A DNA stretch of 35,172 bases from Gemmatimonadota bacterium (GTDB taxonomy: Bacteria; Latescibacterota; UBA2968). Both the position numbers and the translations under genes were made by a program. The notes under the pieces were generated by a model. That model saw only the letters and a list, made by a program, of their open reading frames with translations. It did not search any database and was not told the origin of the DNA. Shown here piece by piece: positions 24,462-32,144 of this stretch. Numbering within the stretch: the first letter of the stretch is position 1; every line of letters starts with the position of its first letter. The stretch covers positions 1-35,172 of the forward strand of contig JAPPAB010000100.1 in the NCBI GenBank assembly GCA_026705765.1. The letters are read 5' to 3'.

Positions 24462-26829
24462 TATCGTCTATATATCAATTCTAACCGCTTTGTCACTCGT
24501 TTGCCCACTAACGGCCCAGGCAGAGACCAGCTTGAGCGGTACGGTAACTGATTCGGACACTGGCGAGCCGTTGGCTGGGGCCGCTATTCGCCTCGTGGGC
24601 ACCTTGCAGTGGAGATCCACGGACATGAAAGGTCAGTTCGTGTTTTCAGTTGTGCCTCCGGGTACTTACAAGGTGGAAATCAGCCTGATCGGTTATGTAC
24701 CCCTCACCGAAACCGTGCAGGTGGTCTCTGGCGAGCAAGCTCGCTTGACCGTTGCTCTGACCCTCAACCCCGTGTATATGAACGAAGTGCTAGTCATGGG
24801 CGATCGGCCCTTTTCGGCGGCCTCCTCGCGGGCGGTGCGGCAATTCGATCTGCGCATCCGGCCCAACCGCACGGCCCATCAGATGCTGCAACTGGCACCT
24901 GGCCTTGTCATCGCCCAACACGGCGGCGGCGGAAAAGCCGAGCAGATCTTTTTGCGCGGCTTTGATGCGGACCATGGCACCGATGTGGCGATCTCGGTAG
25001 ATGGGGTCCCCGTGAATATGGTCTCCCACGGACATGGACAAGGCTATGCCGACATGCATTTCCTCATTCCCGAAGTCGTTGAGGGGCTGGACGTCAGGAA
25101 AGGGCCGTACTTCGCCGCATTTGGCAATTTGGCTACCGCCGGAGCCGTTGCCTACCACACTCGCAATTATCTCGATGACAATGCCATTCATCTCGAAATC
25201 GGCGGGTTTAATACGATCCAATACACCATGCTCTACCAGGTTCCGCTGGCCGATATCGATCAAAGCATCTATTTCGCCGGCAAGTACTATCGCACTGATG
25301 GCCCGGTTGACCAGCCACAGGGTCTGCAGCGACTCAATATTTTCGGCAAGTACCACAACCAAATCTCTGACCGCTCTACCCTCACTGTGACCGGCAGCGG
25401 GTTCAGCTCGGCTTGGGACGCCTCTGGACAGATTCCCCAGCGGGCCGTAGCGCAGGGCCTCATTGACCGCTGGGGGGCGATTGATGATATGGAGGGCGGC
25501 ACCACCGGACGTCAAGATTTCCATATCAATTTCCACGCCGAAGGGCCGGGCATCAGTTCCTTTGATCTACTGGCGTATTTGGTCAACTACCAGTTCAAAC
25601 TGTTTTCCAATTTTACGTTCTTCCTCGACGATCCCGAGCGCGGCGACGGCATCGAACAAACCGATAACCGCCAAGTCGCTGGCATCAACAGCCGCTATAC
25701 TTTCTATCACAACTTGGGCCCGTACTCGATCCATACGACACTGGGGGGCGGCCTGCGTGCCGATAATGCGGCCGTGGCGTTGTGGAAAAGCCCCGACCGC
25801 CAACGCCTAAACCCTCTGGTTGAGGCCGATGTAATAGAGCGCAACCTGTTCCTGTGGGGCCAACAGGAGATTGTCCTCACGCCGCGCCTGCAATTGGTGC
25901 TGGGGTTGCGCGGCGATTATTTTACCTTCAATGTTGACGACCACCTCGAAGGGCGTCCCACCGATCTGCCCCATGCCTCGGGCTTTGCCCACGCCGCCAT
26001 TCTCAGTCCGAAAGCGGCCCTGGTGTATAGTCCCAGTCGCATCTTAGATCTTTTTGCCAATTTTGGCACCGGATTTCACTCTAACGACGCCCGCAACAAC
26101 GTTATCGATGCCCGGGCTTCACAGATTCTTCGGACCATGCGGCGCGATGGACAAAGCGAGGCTGACATTGCTGCGGAGTTGACAGGGCGATACATTGATC
26201 CGGGACATCTCGAAGAAGGCACCCTGCCCCGGGCTGTGGGGGCCGAAACAGGTCTTCAGGCTCGGTTGTTCAACCAATTGAATTTGGGAGCGGCACTGTG
26301 GTGGATGGACCTGGAAAGCGAATTTGTTTTTGTCGGCGATGCTGGCACCACGGAAGCCAGTGGGAAAACCCGGCGGGCGGGACTGGATATGGAAGCCCGT
26401 CTCCAAATACACCCCTCGCTGTGGGCGGATATCGATCTCAATCTCGCTCAAGGTGAGGCTGTAAATGAACCAGAAGGTGCCAACGAGATTCCGCTGGCTC
26501 CCAACCTGACCTCTACTGGCGGCTTGACATGGCGTCATCCCACGGGCCTGGAAGGCAGCTTGCGCTACCGCCATATTGGCAACCGACCTGCCAACGAGGA
26601 TGGTAGCATCACGGCCACTGGCTATACCGTGGTTGATTTCAATGGCGTCTATCGCCGAGGGGTCTGGAGGCTCAATTTGGGCGTCGAGAACGTGTTGAAT
26701 ACGACTTGGAGCGAAGCGCAATTCGACACGGAATCGCGCCTACAGGACGAAGTAGAACCTGTCTCGGAGATCCACTTCACTCCGGGAAATCCCATCAATA
26801 TGCGGCTGGGAGTGAGTTTTATGTTTTAG
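24454..26829 (+). CDS. TonB-dependent outer-membrane receptor with carboxypeptidase-like N-domain
   Basis: 791 residues. A Sec signal peptide ends near TAQA (residues 20-23). A carboxypeptidase-regulatory-like domain follows (SGTVTDSDTGEPLAGAAIRLVG, residues about 28-110), then the plug (HQMLQLAPGLVIAQHGGGGKAEQIFLRG, SVDGVPVN, EGLDVRKGPYFAAFGN) and the 22-strand barrel, ending in MRLGVSFMF, the aromatic terminus recognised by the Bam machinery. Such receptors import siderophores, vitamin B12, metals or glycans using TonB-ExbBD energy. No transport or ligand genes adjoin, so the ligand is unknown. Codons favour GCC and GGC more than neighbouring genes do, which hints at a different history. 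It is divergent from parA. Confidence 0.92.
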   Translation: MRNIVYISILTALSLVCPLTAQAETSLSGTVTDSDTGEPLAGAAIRLVGTLQWRSTDMKGQFVFSVVPPGTYKVEISLIGYVPLTETVQVVSGEQARLTVALTLNPVYMNEVLVMGDRPFSAASSRAVRQFDLRIRPNRTAHQMLQLAPGLVIAQHGGGGKAEQIFLRGFDADHGTDVAISVDGVPVNMVSHGHGQGYADMHFLIPEVVEGLDVRKGPYFAAFGNLATAGAVAYHTRNYLDDNAIHLEIGGFNTIQYTMLYQVPLADIDQSIYFAGKYYRTDGPVDQPQGLQRLNIFGKYHNQISDRSTLTVTGSGFSSAWDASGQIPQRAVAQGLIDRWGAIDDMEGGTTGRQDFHINFHAEGPGISSFDLLAYLVNYQFKLFSNFTFFLDDPERGDGIEQTDNRQVAGINSRYTFYHNLGPYSIHTTLGGGLRADNAAVALWKSPDRQRLNPLVEADVIERNLFLWGQQEIVLTPRLQLVLGLRGDYFTFNVDDHLEGRPTDLPHASGFAHAAILSPKAALVYSPSRILDLFANFGTGFHSNDARNNVIDARASQILRTMRRDGQSEADIAAELTGRYIDPGHLEEGTLPRAVGAETGLQARLFNQLNLGAALWWMDLESEFVFVGDAGTTEASGKTRRAGLDMEARLQIHPSLWADIDLNLAQGEAVNEPEGANEIPLAPNLTSTGGLTWRHPTGLEGSLRYRHIGNRPANEDGSITATGYTVVDFNGVYRRGVWRLNLGVENVLNTTWSEAQFDTESRLQDEVEPVSEIHFTPGNPINMRLGVSFMF

Positions 26830-26875
26830 CAATATCTTTGAAAACTGCAGCGTCGTTTGACGACATACATACACG

Positions 26876-26906
26876 AGTGCCCGCCTCCTCAATGGAAGCG
26901 GGCACT
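26876..26906. terminator. Hairpin between convergent genes
   Basis: AGTGCCCGC (26876-26884) and GCGGGCACT (26898-26906) form a 9-bp perfect GC-rich stem with a 13-base loop, between the receptor gene and the convergent pyruvate phosphate dikinase gene. No long T tract follows on either strand, so termination may be imperfect or may rely on other factors. Confidence 0.6.
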
Positions 26907-26926
26907 GTTGTGTACAAAATAGGAGA

Positions 26927-29572
26927 TTAATCTTCCAGTGCAGCGTGGGCGGCTGCGAGGCGGGCGATGGGTACGCGGAAGGGAGAGCAGGAGACGTAGT
27001 CCATGCCGATGTTGTGGCAGAAGTGTACAGAGGACGGATCGCCGCCGTGTTCGCCGCAGATGCCCACTTTGAGGTCGCCGCGGGCGCCGCGTCCGTTTTT
27101 GGTGCCGAGTTCGACGAGTTGTCCCACACCGGTCTGGTCGAGGGTCTGGAAGGGATCGTTTTCGAGGATGCCCTTTTCGACGTATTCGCCCAGGAATTTG
27201 CCGGCGTCATCGCGCGAGTAACCATAGGTCATTTGCGTGAGATCATTGGTGCCAAACGAGAAAAACTCTGCGTGTTCGGCAATTTCGGCAGCGGTGAGGG
27301 CAGCGCGGGGGATTTCGATCATGGTGCCAATGAGATACGCGACGCGCTTGCCGGTTTCGCTTTCCACTGCGCGAGCCACGCGGTCTGTCATGATTTTGAG
27401 TTCGGTAAATTCTTTGACCGCGCCCACGAGTGGGATCATGATTTCGGGAACAGCTTTGGATCCCACATTGGCGGCGGCTTCGAGGATGGCGCGCACCTGC
27501 ATTTCGTAAATTTCTGGATAGGTGATGCCCAGCCGACAGCCGCGGTGCCCGAGCATGGGATTAAATTCGTTGAGGGATTCGACCTTGTCCTGAATCACGC
27601 GCAACGAGGTATCGAGTCGCCTTGCCATTTCCTCTTGCTGGTCGCTCTCGTGAGGGAGAAACTCGTGCAGGGGAGGATCGAGCAGGCGAACGGTTACGGG
27701 CAGCCCTGCCATGGCATTGAAAATGCCTTCAAAATCGCCGCGCTGGATGGGCAACAGCTTTTCGAGGGCGCGACGGCGGCCTTCTTCATCATCGGCGAGA
27801 ATCATTTCGCGCACGATATTGATGCGGTCGCCTTCAAAGAACATGTGTTCCGTGCGACACAGGCCAATGCCTTCGGCGCCAAAGTCGCGCGCAACAGCCG
27901 AATCGTGTGGTGTGTCAGCATTGGTGCGCACATCGAGCGTGCGAATCTCGTCGGCCCAGCTCATCAAGGTGGCAAAATCACCCGAGAGTTCAGGCTCTTG
28001 TGTGGGGACCTGGCCGAGCATGACTTCACCCGTAGAGCCGTCAATGGAGACCCAGTCGCCGCCTTTGACCACCGTATCACCGACGGAGAATTGATTCGCT
28101 GTGTAGTCGATGACGAGGTCGCCACAACCAGCTACACAGCATTTGCCCATGCCGCGAGCAACCACAGCGGCGTGCGAGGTCATGCCCCCGCGTGCGGTGA
28201 GAATGCCCTGTGCGGCGTTCATGCCGCCGATATCTTCAGGCGAGGTTTCAAGACGCACCAGCAGAACATGCTCGCCCTGTTCGGCGGCTTCTTCGGCTTC
28301 TTCGGCGAGAAAGACGACCTTTCCCGAGGCAGCACCCGGTGAAGCGGGTAATCCCGTAGCCAAGACATTGCGTTCAACTGAAGGATCGAATGTGGGGTGC
28401 AGGAGTTGGTCGAGTTGTTCGGGGTCCACGCGCTGCACGGCTTCGTTTTGGGTGATCAGTCCTTCGTTGACCATGTCAACGGCAATTTTGACGGCGGCAG
28501 CGGCTGTGCGCTTGCCACCTCGGGTTTGTAGCATCCAGAGTTTGCCCTGTTGCACTGTAAATTCGATGTCCTGCATGTCCCGATAGTGCTTTTCGAGTGT
28601 TTGATAGATGCCTTCGAGTGTTTGATAGGCTTCGGGAAGTCTGCCCGCCAGGAGATCTACGGGTTCGGGCGTGCGCACGCCTGCGACCACGTCTTCGCCC
28701 TGTGCGTTGGTGAGAAATTCCCCGTAAAATGTGTTTTCACCCGTGGATGGGTCGCGCGTAAATGCAACGCCTGTGGCGCAGTCATCGCCCATGTTGCCAT
28801 AGACCATGGACTGTACGTTGACGGCTGTTCCCCAGTCTCCAGGGATATTTTCCAGACGCCGATAAGTGATGGCGCGATCCGCCTGCCAGGATCCAAATAC
28901 CGCGCCAATACCACCCCAGAGTTGCTCGATGGGGTCGGTGGGGAAATTTTGTCCCGTGCGCGTTTTGACGATGTCTTTGAACATATCGACGAGGGTTTTG
29001 AGGTCCTCTACGGTCATGTCGAGGTCGTCTTCGATGCCGCGCTTTTCTTTTACTTCCTCAATAGCGGCTTCAAAGGGGTCTATTTCGAGGCCCTCAGGAG
29101 CTACGCCCATTACCACATCGCCATAGGTCTGGATGAAGCGGCGATAAGAGTCCCATCCAAAACGCGGGTTGTTGCTTTTGGCGATGAGGCCTTCTGTGAT
29201 TTCATCATTGAGGCCGAGGTTGAGTACGGTTTCCATCATGCCGGGCATGGAGACGCGCGCACCCGAGCGCACGGAGAGAAGCAATGGGTTTGTCGCATCG
29301 CCGAATTTGCTGCCCATAACATTTTCGAGTTTGGCAACGTTGTCCATTACCTGTTTTTCAAGTGCGTCGGGATATTGTTTGTCGTGATCGTAATAATATG
29401 TGCAAACCTCGGTGGTGATGGTAAATCCAGCAGGCACGGGAATACCCAGGCCCGACATTTCTGCGAGGTTCGCGCCTTTGCCACCGAGCAAGTTGCGCAT
29501 TTCTGCAGAGCCTTCGGCGTTGCCATCGCCAAAGAAATAGACGTATTTTTCTTCTTGTTTTGCTGTTGCCAT
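26927..29572 (-). CDS. ppdK: Pyruvate, phosphate dikinase
   Basis: 881 residues, near the usual 870-900. The enzyme interconverts pyruvate, ATP and phosphate with phosphoenolpyruvate, AMP and diphosphate in the cytoplasm. The N-terminal ATP-grasp domain contains GGKGANLAEM and SVRSGARVSMPGMMETVLNLG. The swivelling phosphohistidine domain has His467 in RGGMTSHAAVVARGMGK. The C-terminal PEP-binding barrel has FGTNDLTQMTYGYSRDD and the signature GICGEHGGDP with the catalytic cysteine. The start is the ATG at 29570-29572, with GGAGG five bases upstream; a TTG four codons earlier would lie across that site. It is monocistronic by layout, preceded by a hairpin and a candidate promoter. The enzyme can serve gluconeogenesis or pyrophosphate-linked glycolysis. 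Confidence 0.97.
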   Translation of the reverse strand: MATAKQEEKYVYFFGDGNAEGSAEMRNLLGGKGANLAEMSGLGIPVPAGFTITTEVCTYYYDHDKQYPDALEKQVMDNVAKLENVMGSKFGDATNPLLLSVRSGARVSMPGMMETVLNLGLNDEITEGLIAKSNNPRFGWDSYRRFIQTYGDVVMGVAPEGLEIDPFEAAIEEVKEKRGIEDDLDMTVEDLKTLVDMFKDIVKTRTGQNFPTDPIEQLWGGIGAVFGSWQADRAITYRRLENIPGDWGTAVNVQSMVYGNMGDDCATGVAFTRDPSTGENTFYGEFLTNAQGEDVVAGVRTPEPVDLLAGRLPEAYQTLEGIYQTLEKHYRDMQDIEFTVQQGKLWMLQTRGGKRTAAAAVKIAVDMVNEGLITQNEAVQRVDPEQLDQLLHPTFDPSVERNVLATGLPASPGAASGKVVFLAEEAEEAAEQGEHVLLVRLETSPEDIGGMNAAQGILTARGGMTSHAAVVARGMGKCCVAGCGDLVIDYTANQFSVGDTVVKGGDWVSIDGSTGEVMLGQVPTQEPELSGDFATLMSWADEIRTLDVRTNADTPHDSAVARDFGAEGIGLCRTEHMFFEGDRINIVREMILADDEEGRRRALEKLLPIQRGDFEGIFNAMAGLPVTVRLLDPPLHEFLPHESDQQEEMARRLDTSLRVIQDKVESLNEFNPMLGHRGCRLGITYPEIYEMQVRAILEAAANVGSKAVPEIMIPLVGAVKEFTELKIMTDRVARAVESETGKRVAYLIGTMIEIPRAALTAAEIAEHAEFFSFGTNDLTQMTYGYSRDDAGKFLGEYVEKGILENDPFQTLDQTGVGQLVELGTKNGRGARGDLKVGICGEHGGDPSSVHFCHNIGMDYVSCSPFRVPIARLAAAHAALED

Positions 29573-29597
29573 TGCGTCCTCCAAAGGGGTTCAAATC

Positions 29598-29617
29598 GGG
29601 GCACGACAGTGTGCCCC
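29598..29617. other. Hairpin in the ppdK leader
   Basis: GGGGCAC (29598-29604) and GTGCCCC (29611-29617) form a 7-bp perfect stem around a 6-base loop, 26 bp upstream of the ppdK ATG. It could end HlyD-gene transcripts weakly, or act in the ppdK leader as an mRNA-stability element or operator. No T tract follows. Confidence 0.4.
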
Positions 29618-29636
29618 CGGGATATTTTGGCAGGAA

Positions 29637-29665
29637 AAAATATAATAGGGTAAAAAAACGAGCAA
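29637..29665 (-). promoter_or_regulatory. Candidate promoter for ppdK
   Basis: On the minus strand TTGCTC (29660-29665) and TATTTT (29637-29642) are 17 bases apart in a T-rich spacer; overlapping TATATT and TATTAT alternatives exist. It lies between the HlyD-type gene and ppdK. Confidence 0.35.
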
Positions 29666-29702
29666 GGATTTTGTTGGAATTGAGAAGGAAAAGGTGGGCT
29701 GA

Positions 29703-30917
29703 CTACTCATTACTGATGGTATCGGGCTGTGAGGCATTGGTGGTATCGGGTTGTGGGATACTAATAGTATCGGGTTGTGGCGTATTGATGGTGTTGGGCT
29801 GTGAGGTTTGGATTGAATCAATCAATGATTTTACCTGATTGAACTGGGTGTTGCTTTCCCAGCCGAGGATGGTTTGCAAAATGCTGCGACGCCCCACGTA
29901 GATACGCAAATCAGCGGTAGATCCAAAGCTCAGGGCAATGGGGGTTTGCTTGACGGCGACTTCCAGACCAAAGGTGCGAACATTGCCTTCGTGGATGGCA
30001 TACCCATGGACTTCGGACACTTCGCCATGACCGACAAATCCCTCGCGGTCAGTGAAGAGATTGCTCAATATTTCGACGGGTTGACCGGGGCGCACTTTCC
30101 AGGCACTGGTTTCGGGCATCCAGGCACCGATGACTGTCCCTTCACCTTCTCCTGCGATGATCATGACAATGGCTCCCTGACTGGCCTGCATGCCCGGATA
30201 GAGATCCTGGCGGGCTACCACGCCACTGACTGGCGCACGCAAGGTGGCGCGTTCGAGGGCTTCGCGCGCGGCTTCGAGATTGTGTTTTGCCTTGTCCAGA
30301 GATGCCTGGGTTTGACGCACTGCTGCTTCGGCCTGTTGAATTTCAGCGGGCAGGGGACCGCGTCTTACCAGATTGAGATTTTCGAGTTCGACTTTTAAGC
30401 TGGCTTCAGCCAGGTCGTAATTGGTTTTGGCGCGTTCGTAGTCTTCCTGGCTGAAGAGCCGCTGGCCTTCATAGAGAGCCTGGGCGCGTTTGAGGTCCTG
30501 TTGCCGAGCCGTGAGATTAATGCGCGCTTGCTCAACGCGCGATTCGGCTATTTTGAGTTCTTCGGGGGTTGGCTGTGCGCGCAGCAGGGCAAGCCGTGCC
30601 TGTGCGGCTTCGAGATTGGCGATTTCCCGTTTGATTTCTTGTTCGGCGGTTGCTGCTGCCGCTCTCAAATTGCCGTCGTAGAGTCGGGCGACGGGTTGAC
30701 CGGCTATGACGGAGTCACCGGGTTCTGCGAGGATTTCGTGGATGTCCTGGCTCATGGGCGAGTTGATATATATTTTGTCTCCCGGTTCTACAATGCCTTG
30801 AGCCATCACAATATCGTCAATCTGGATCAGTGCGAGGGCGAGTGCAATGGCCCCAATCACACCGAAGACCCAGAGTAGCCATTTGACGATTCTGCCTTTT
30901 CGGCGACGGCGCATCAT
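29703..30917 (-). CDS. HlyD/RND-type membrane-fusion (periplasmic adaptor) protein
   Basis: 404 residues from the ATG at 30915-30917 (MMRRRRKGRI). A basic N-terminus precedes one transmembrane helix (VKWLLWVFGVIGAIALALAL). A biotinyl-lipoyl half-motif follows (PMSQDIHEILAEPGDSVIAGQPVARL), then long heptad-like coiled-coil arms with Ala, Glu and Gln (about 75-220), the second lipoyl half (RAPVSGVVARQDLYPGM) and a beta-barrel region. Such adaptors bridge an inner-membrane pump and an outer-membrane channel. No pump gene adjoins. The frame is open back to 30980 with ATG at 30974, but that would place coding across the tRNA promoter and no start has a convincing ribosome site. The C-terminal tail is a tandem repeat (see 29714-29809). 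Confidence 0.87.
   Translation of the reverse strand: MMRRRRKGRIVKWLLWVFGVIGAIALALALIQIDDIVMAQGIVEPGDKIYINSPMSQDIHEILAEPGDSVIAGQPVARLYDGNLRAAAATAEQEIKREIANLEAAQARLALLRAQPTPEELKIAESRVEQARINLTARQQDLKRAQALYEGQRLFSQEDYERAKTNYDLAEASLKVELENLNLVRRGPLPAEIQQAEAAVRQTQASLDKAKHNLEAAREALERATLRAPVSGVVARQDLYPGMQASQGAIVMIIAGEGEGTVIGAWMPETSAWKVRPGQPVEILSNLFTDREGFVGHGEVSEVHGYAIHEGNVRTFGLEVAVKQTPIALSFGSTADLRIYVGRRSILQTILGWESNTQFNQVKSLIDSIQTSQPNTINTPQPDTISIPQPDTTNASQPDTISNE
29714..29809. repeat. Four 24-bp tandem repeats encoding a QPDT-type tail
   Basis: Four consecutive 24-base units (29714-29737, 29738-29761, 29762-29785, 29786-29809) share the core TATCGGG-TGTG on the plus strand. In the HlyD-type gene they encode imperfect 8-residue units such as SQPNTINT, PQPDTISI, PQPDTTNA and SQPDTISN at the C-terminus. 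The multiple-of-three unit keeps the frame, so copy number may vary between strains. Confidence 0.9.
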
Positions 30918-30939
30918 GGGATTATTTTTTCCCTTTTGC

Positions 30940-30967
30940 TTGACAGATTTTGGGAGAATGGTATATT
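30940..30967 (+). promoter_or_regulatory. Predicted promoter of tRNA-Lys
   Basis: A perfect TTGACA (30940-30945) is followed after 16 bases by TATATT (30962-30967), or after 18 by TATTTT. Transcription would start near 30974, about 20 bases before the tRNA. It overlaps a palindrome, GAGAATGG (30954-30961) and CCATTCTC (30971-30978), and the 5' end of the divergent HlyD-type reading frame. Confidence 0.65.
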
Positions 30968-30994
30968 TTCCCATTCTCAACCAAAATTCTGGAT

Positions 30995-31067
30995 GGGCGC
31001 GTAGCTCAGGCGGTAGAGCAACGGCCTTTTAAGCCGTGGGTCGCAGGTTCGAATCCTGCCGCGCTCA
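30995..31067 (+). tRNA. tRNA-Lys (anticodon UUU)
   Basis: 73 bases fold into a full cloverleaf. The acceptor stem is GGGCGCG with CGCGCTC and discriminator A. The D arm contains AGCTCAGGCGGTAGAGC. The anticodon stem ACGGC/GCCGT closes the loop CTTTTAA with anticodon TTT at 31028-31030. The T arm reads GCAGG-TTCGAAT-CCTGC. CCA is not encoded. A promoter and a terminator flank it, so it is a single-gene unit. Confidence 0.97.
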
Positions 31068-31080
31068 CTATTACAAAATG

Positions 31081-31113
31081 GCCCTGAATCACAATAATTT
31101 CAGGGCTTTTTTT
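31081..31113 (+). terminator. Rho-independent terminator of tRNA-Lys
   Basis: GCCCTGAA (31081-31088) and TTCAGGGC (31099-31106) form an 8-bp stem, followed at once by seven Ts. It lies 13 bases after the tRNA. Confidence 0.9.
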
Positions 31114-31284
31114 GCGCCCATTGCGAGTAAAGATAGTAAATAAATCTATTATATTGTTTTGCAAAGGTCAAGAAAGTTATAAATAAAAATAATGATTTGG
31201 AACCGCGATATTGCGCGACAACTTGACATCACAACGGGTATTAAATATATTGTGAATCAACGAACTCAAGAATAGGAGATGTTT
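31114..31284. other. AT-rich leader region upstream of cysH
   Basis: 171 bp without a gene. The first part is AT-rich. An imperfect palindrome CGCGATATTGCGCG (31204-31217) sits a few bases before the -35 box of the cysH promoter and could be an operator for the Rrf2 regulator encoded downstream; this is speculative. Confidence 0.45.
31223..31251 (+). promoter_or_regulatory. Strong predicted sigma70 promoter for the cysteine cluster
   Basis: A consensus TTGACA (31223-31228) and TATATT (31246-31251) are separated by exactly 17 bases. Transcription would start near 31258, leaving a 27-base leader before the cysH start. The AT-rich flanks resemble the setting of Rrf2-type operators. Confidence 0.75.
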
Positions 31285-32025
31285 GTGCTTACCCGAGAAA
31301 AATTAAACGCGCAATCCCTGGCTCTTGAAACGGCACCTCTGGAAGATATTTTGATCTGGGCATGGGAGACGCTGGGTTCCCGCGTGGCGTTTGGTACTGC
31401 TTTTGGTGCCAGTGGCATGGTTTTGCTCGACGTGATGCAAAAGGTTGCGCCGCAAATTCCCGTATTTACAATTGACACGGGTTTTCTGTTTCCCGAGACC
31501 CTGAGTTTGATCGACCGCGTGGAGGCGCGCTATGGGATTGAGATTGAGCGGGTGCATTCTCGTTTGAGTGTTGAAGAGCAAGCGCGTGATTACGGTGATG
31601 AACTCTACAGACGGGATGCCGACCGGTGTTGCTGGCTGCGGAAAGTCGAGCCTTTGCAGCGCAAGTTGTCCCAGTTGAATGGCTGGATTAACAGCCGCCG
31701 GCGAGATCAGAGCGATACCCGCAGCCAAATTCCCATTCTGGAATACTATGAAACAGATGGGCGCGCGTTGCTCAAATTGAATCCCATGGCTCCGTGGACG
31801 CGCAAACAGGTCTGGGATTATATTGTCGAACACGATGTGCCCTATAATCCCTTGATGGATCAGGGCTTTGCCACGATAGGATGCTGGCCCTGTACTAAAG
31901 CTGTGGATGGATGTGTAGATGAACGCGCCGGTCGCTGGGCGGGTTCGGATAAGACGGAGTGCGGTATTCACACCTTTTTACAGCCTATTGATGCGGCGGT
32001 TAATGCCGTGCCTGTTGAATCTTGA
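31285..32025 (+). CDS. cysH: [4Fe-4S] adenylylsulfate (APS) reductase, CysH family
   Basis: 246 residues, cytoplasmic. It reduces APS to sulfite and AMP using thioredoxin, in assimilatory sulfate reduction. The nucleotide-binding part has FGTAFGASGMVLLD and IDTGFLFPET. Cys115-Cys116 (DRCCWLRK) and Cys200, Cys203 (GCWPC) are the four cluster ligands that mark the APS-using, iron-sulfur type; PAPS reductases lack them. Cys226 in TECGIH is the catalytic thiol. The start is best read as GTG at 31285, because AGGAG ends six bases before it; the ATG at 31279 directly abuts AGGAG with no spacing. A strong promoter lies upstream. It supplies sulfite to the cysteine-forming genes that follow 119 bp downstream. 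Confidence 0.93.
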   Translation: MLTREKLNAQSLALETAPLEDILIWAWETLGSRVAFGTAFGASGMVLLDVMQKVAPQIPVFTIDTGFLFPETLSLIDRVEARYGIEIERVHSRLSVEEQARDYGDELYRRDADRCCWLRKVEPLQRKLSQLNGWINSRRRDQSDTRSQIPILEYYETDGRALLKLNPMAPWTRKQVWDYIVEHDVPYNPLMDQGFATIGCWPCTKAVDGCVDERAGRWAGSDKTECGIHTFLQPIDAAVNAVPVES

Positions 32026-32144
32026 CATAATGTCGAAAATAGTATTATTTGGATGTAATCGCGGCCCTCTCGTGGGGTCGTTTTTGGTTTATGGAAGCGC
32101 GTGGGCGATACTAATTTCTTGATAATAACGGCTAAAGGCCATTT

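Noticed and set aside
26945-28342. Long plus-strand open frame (465 codons) opposite ppdK
   Set aside because: Antisense shadow of pyruvate phosphate dikinase, arising from its codon bias; no domain recognised.
29570-29584. Upstream TTG start for pyruvate phosphate dikinase
   Set aside because: It would place the GGAGG ribosome site inside the gene; the ATG at 29572 has correct spacing.
31114-31222. A small gene or SAM/T-box-like riboswitch before cysH
   Set aside because: The stretch lies upstream of the predicted transcription start and shows no open frame or conserved leader fold that I can recognise.
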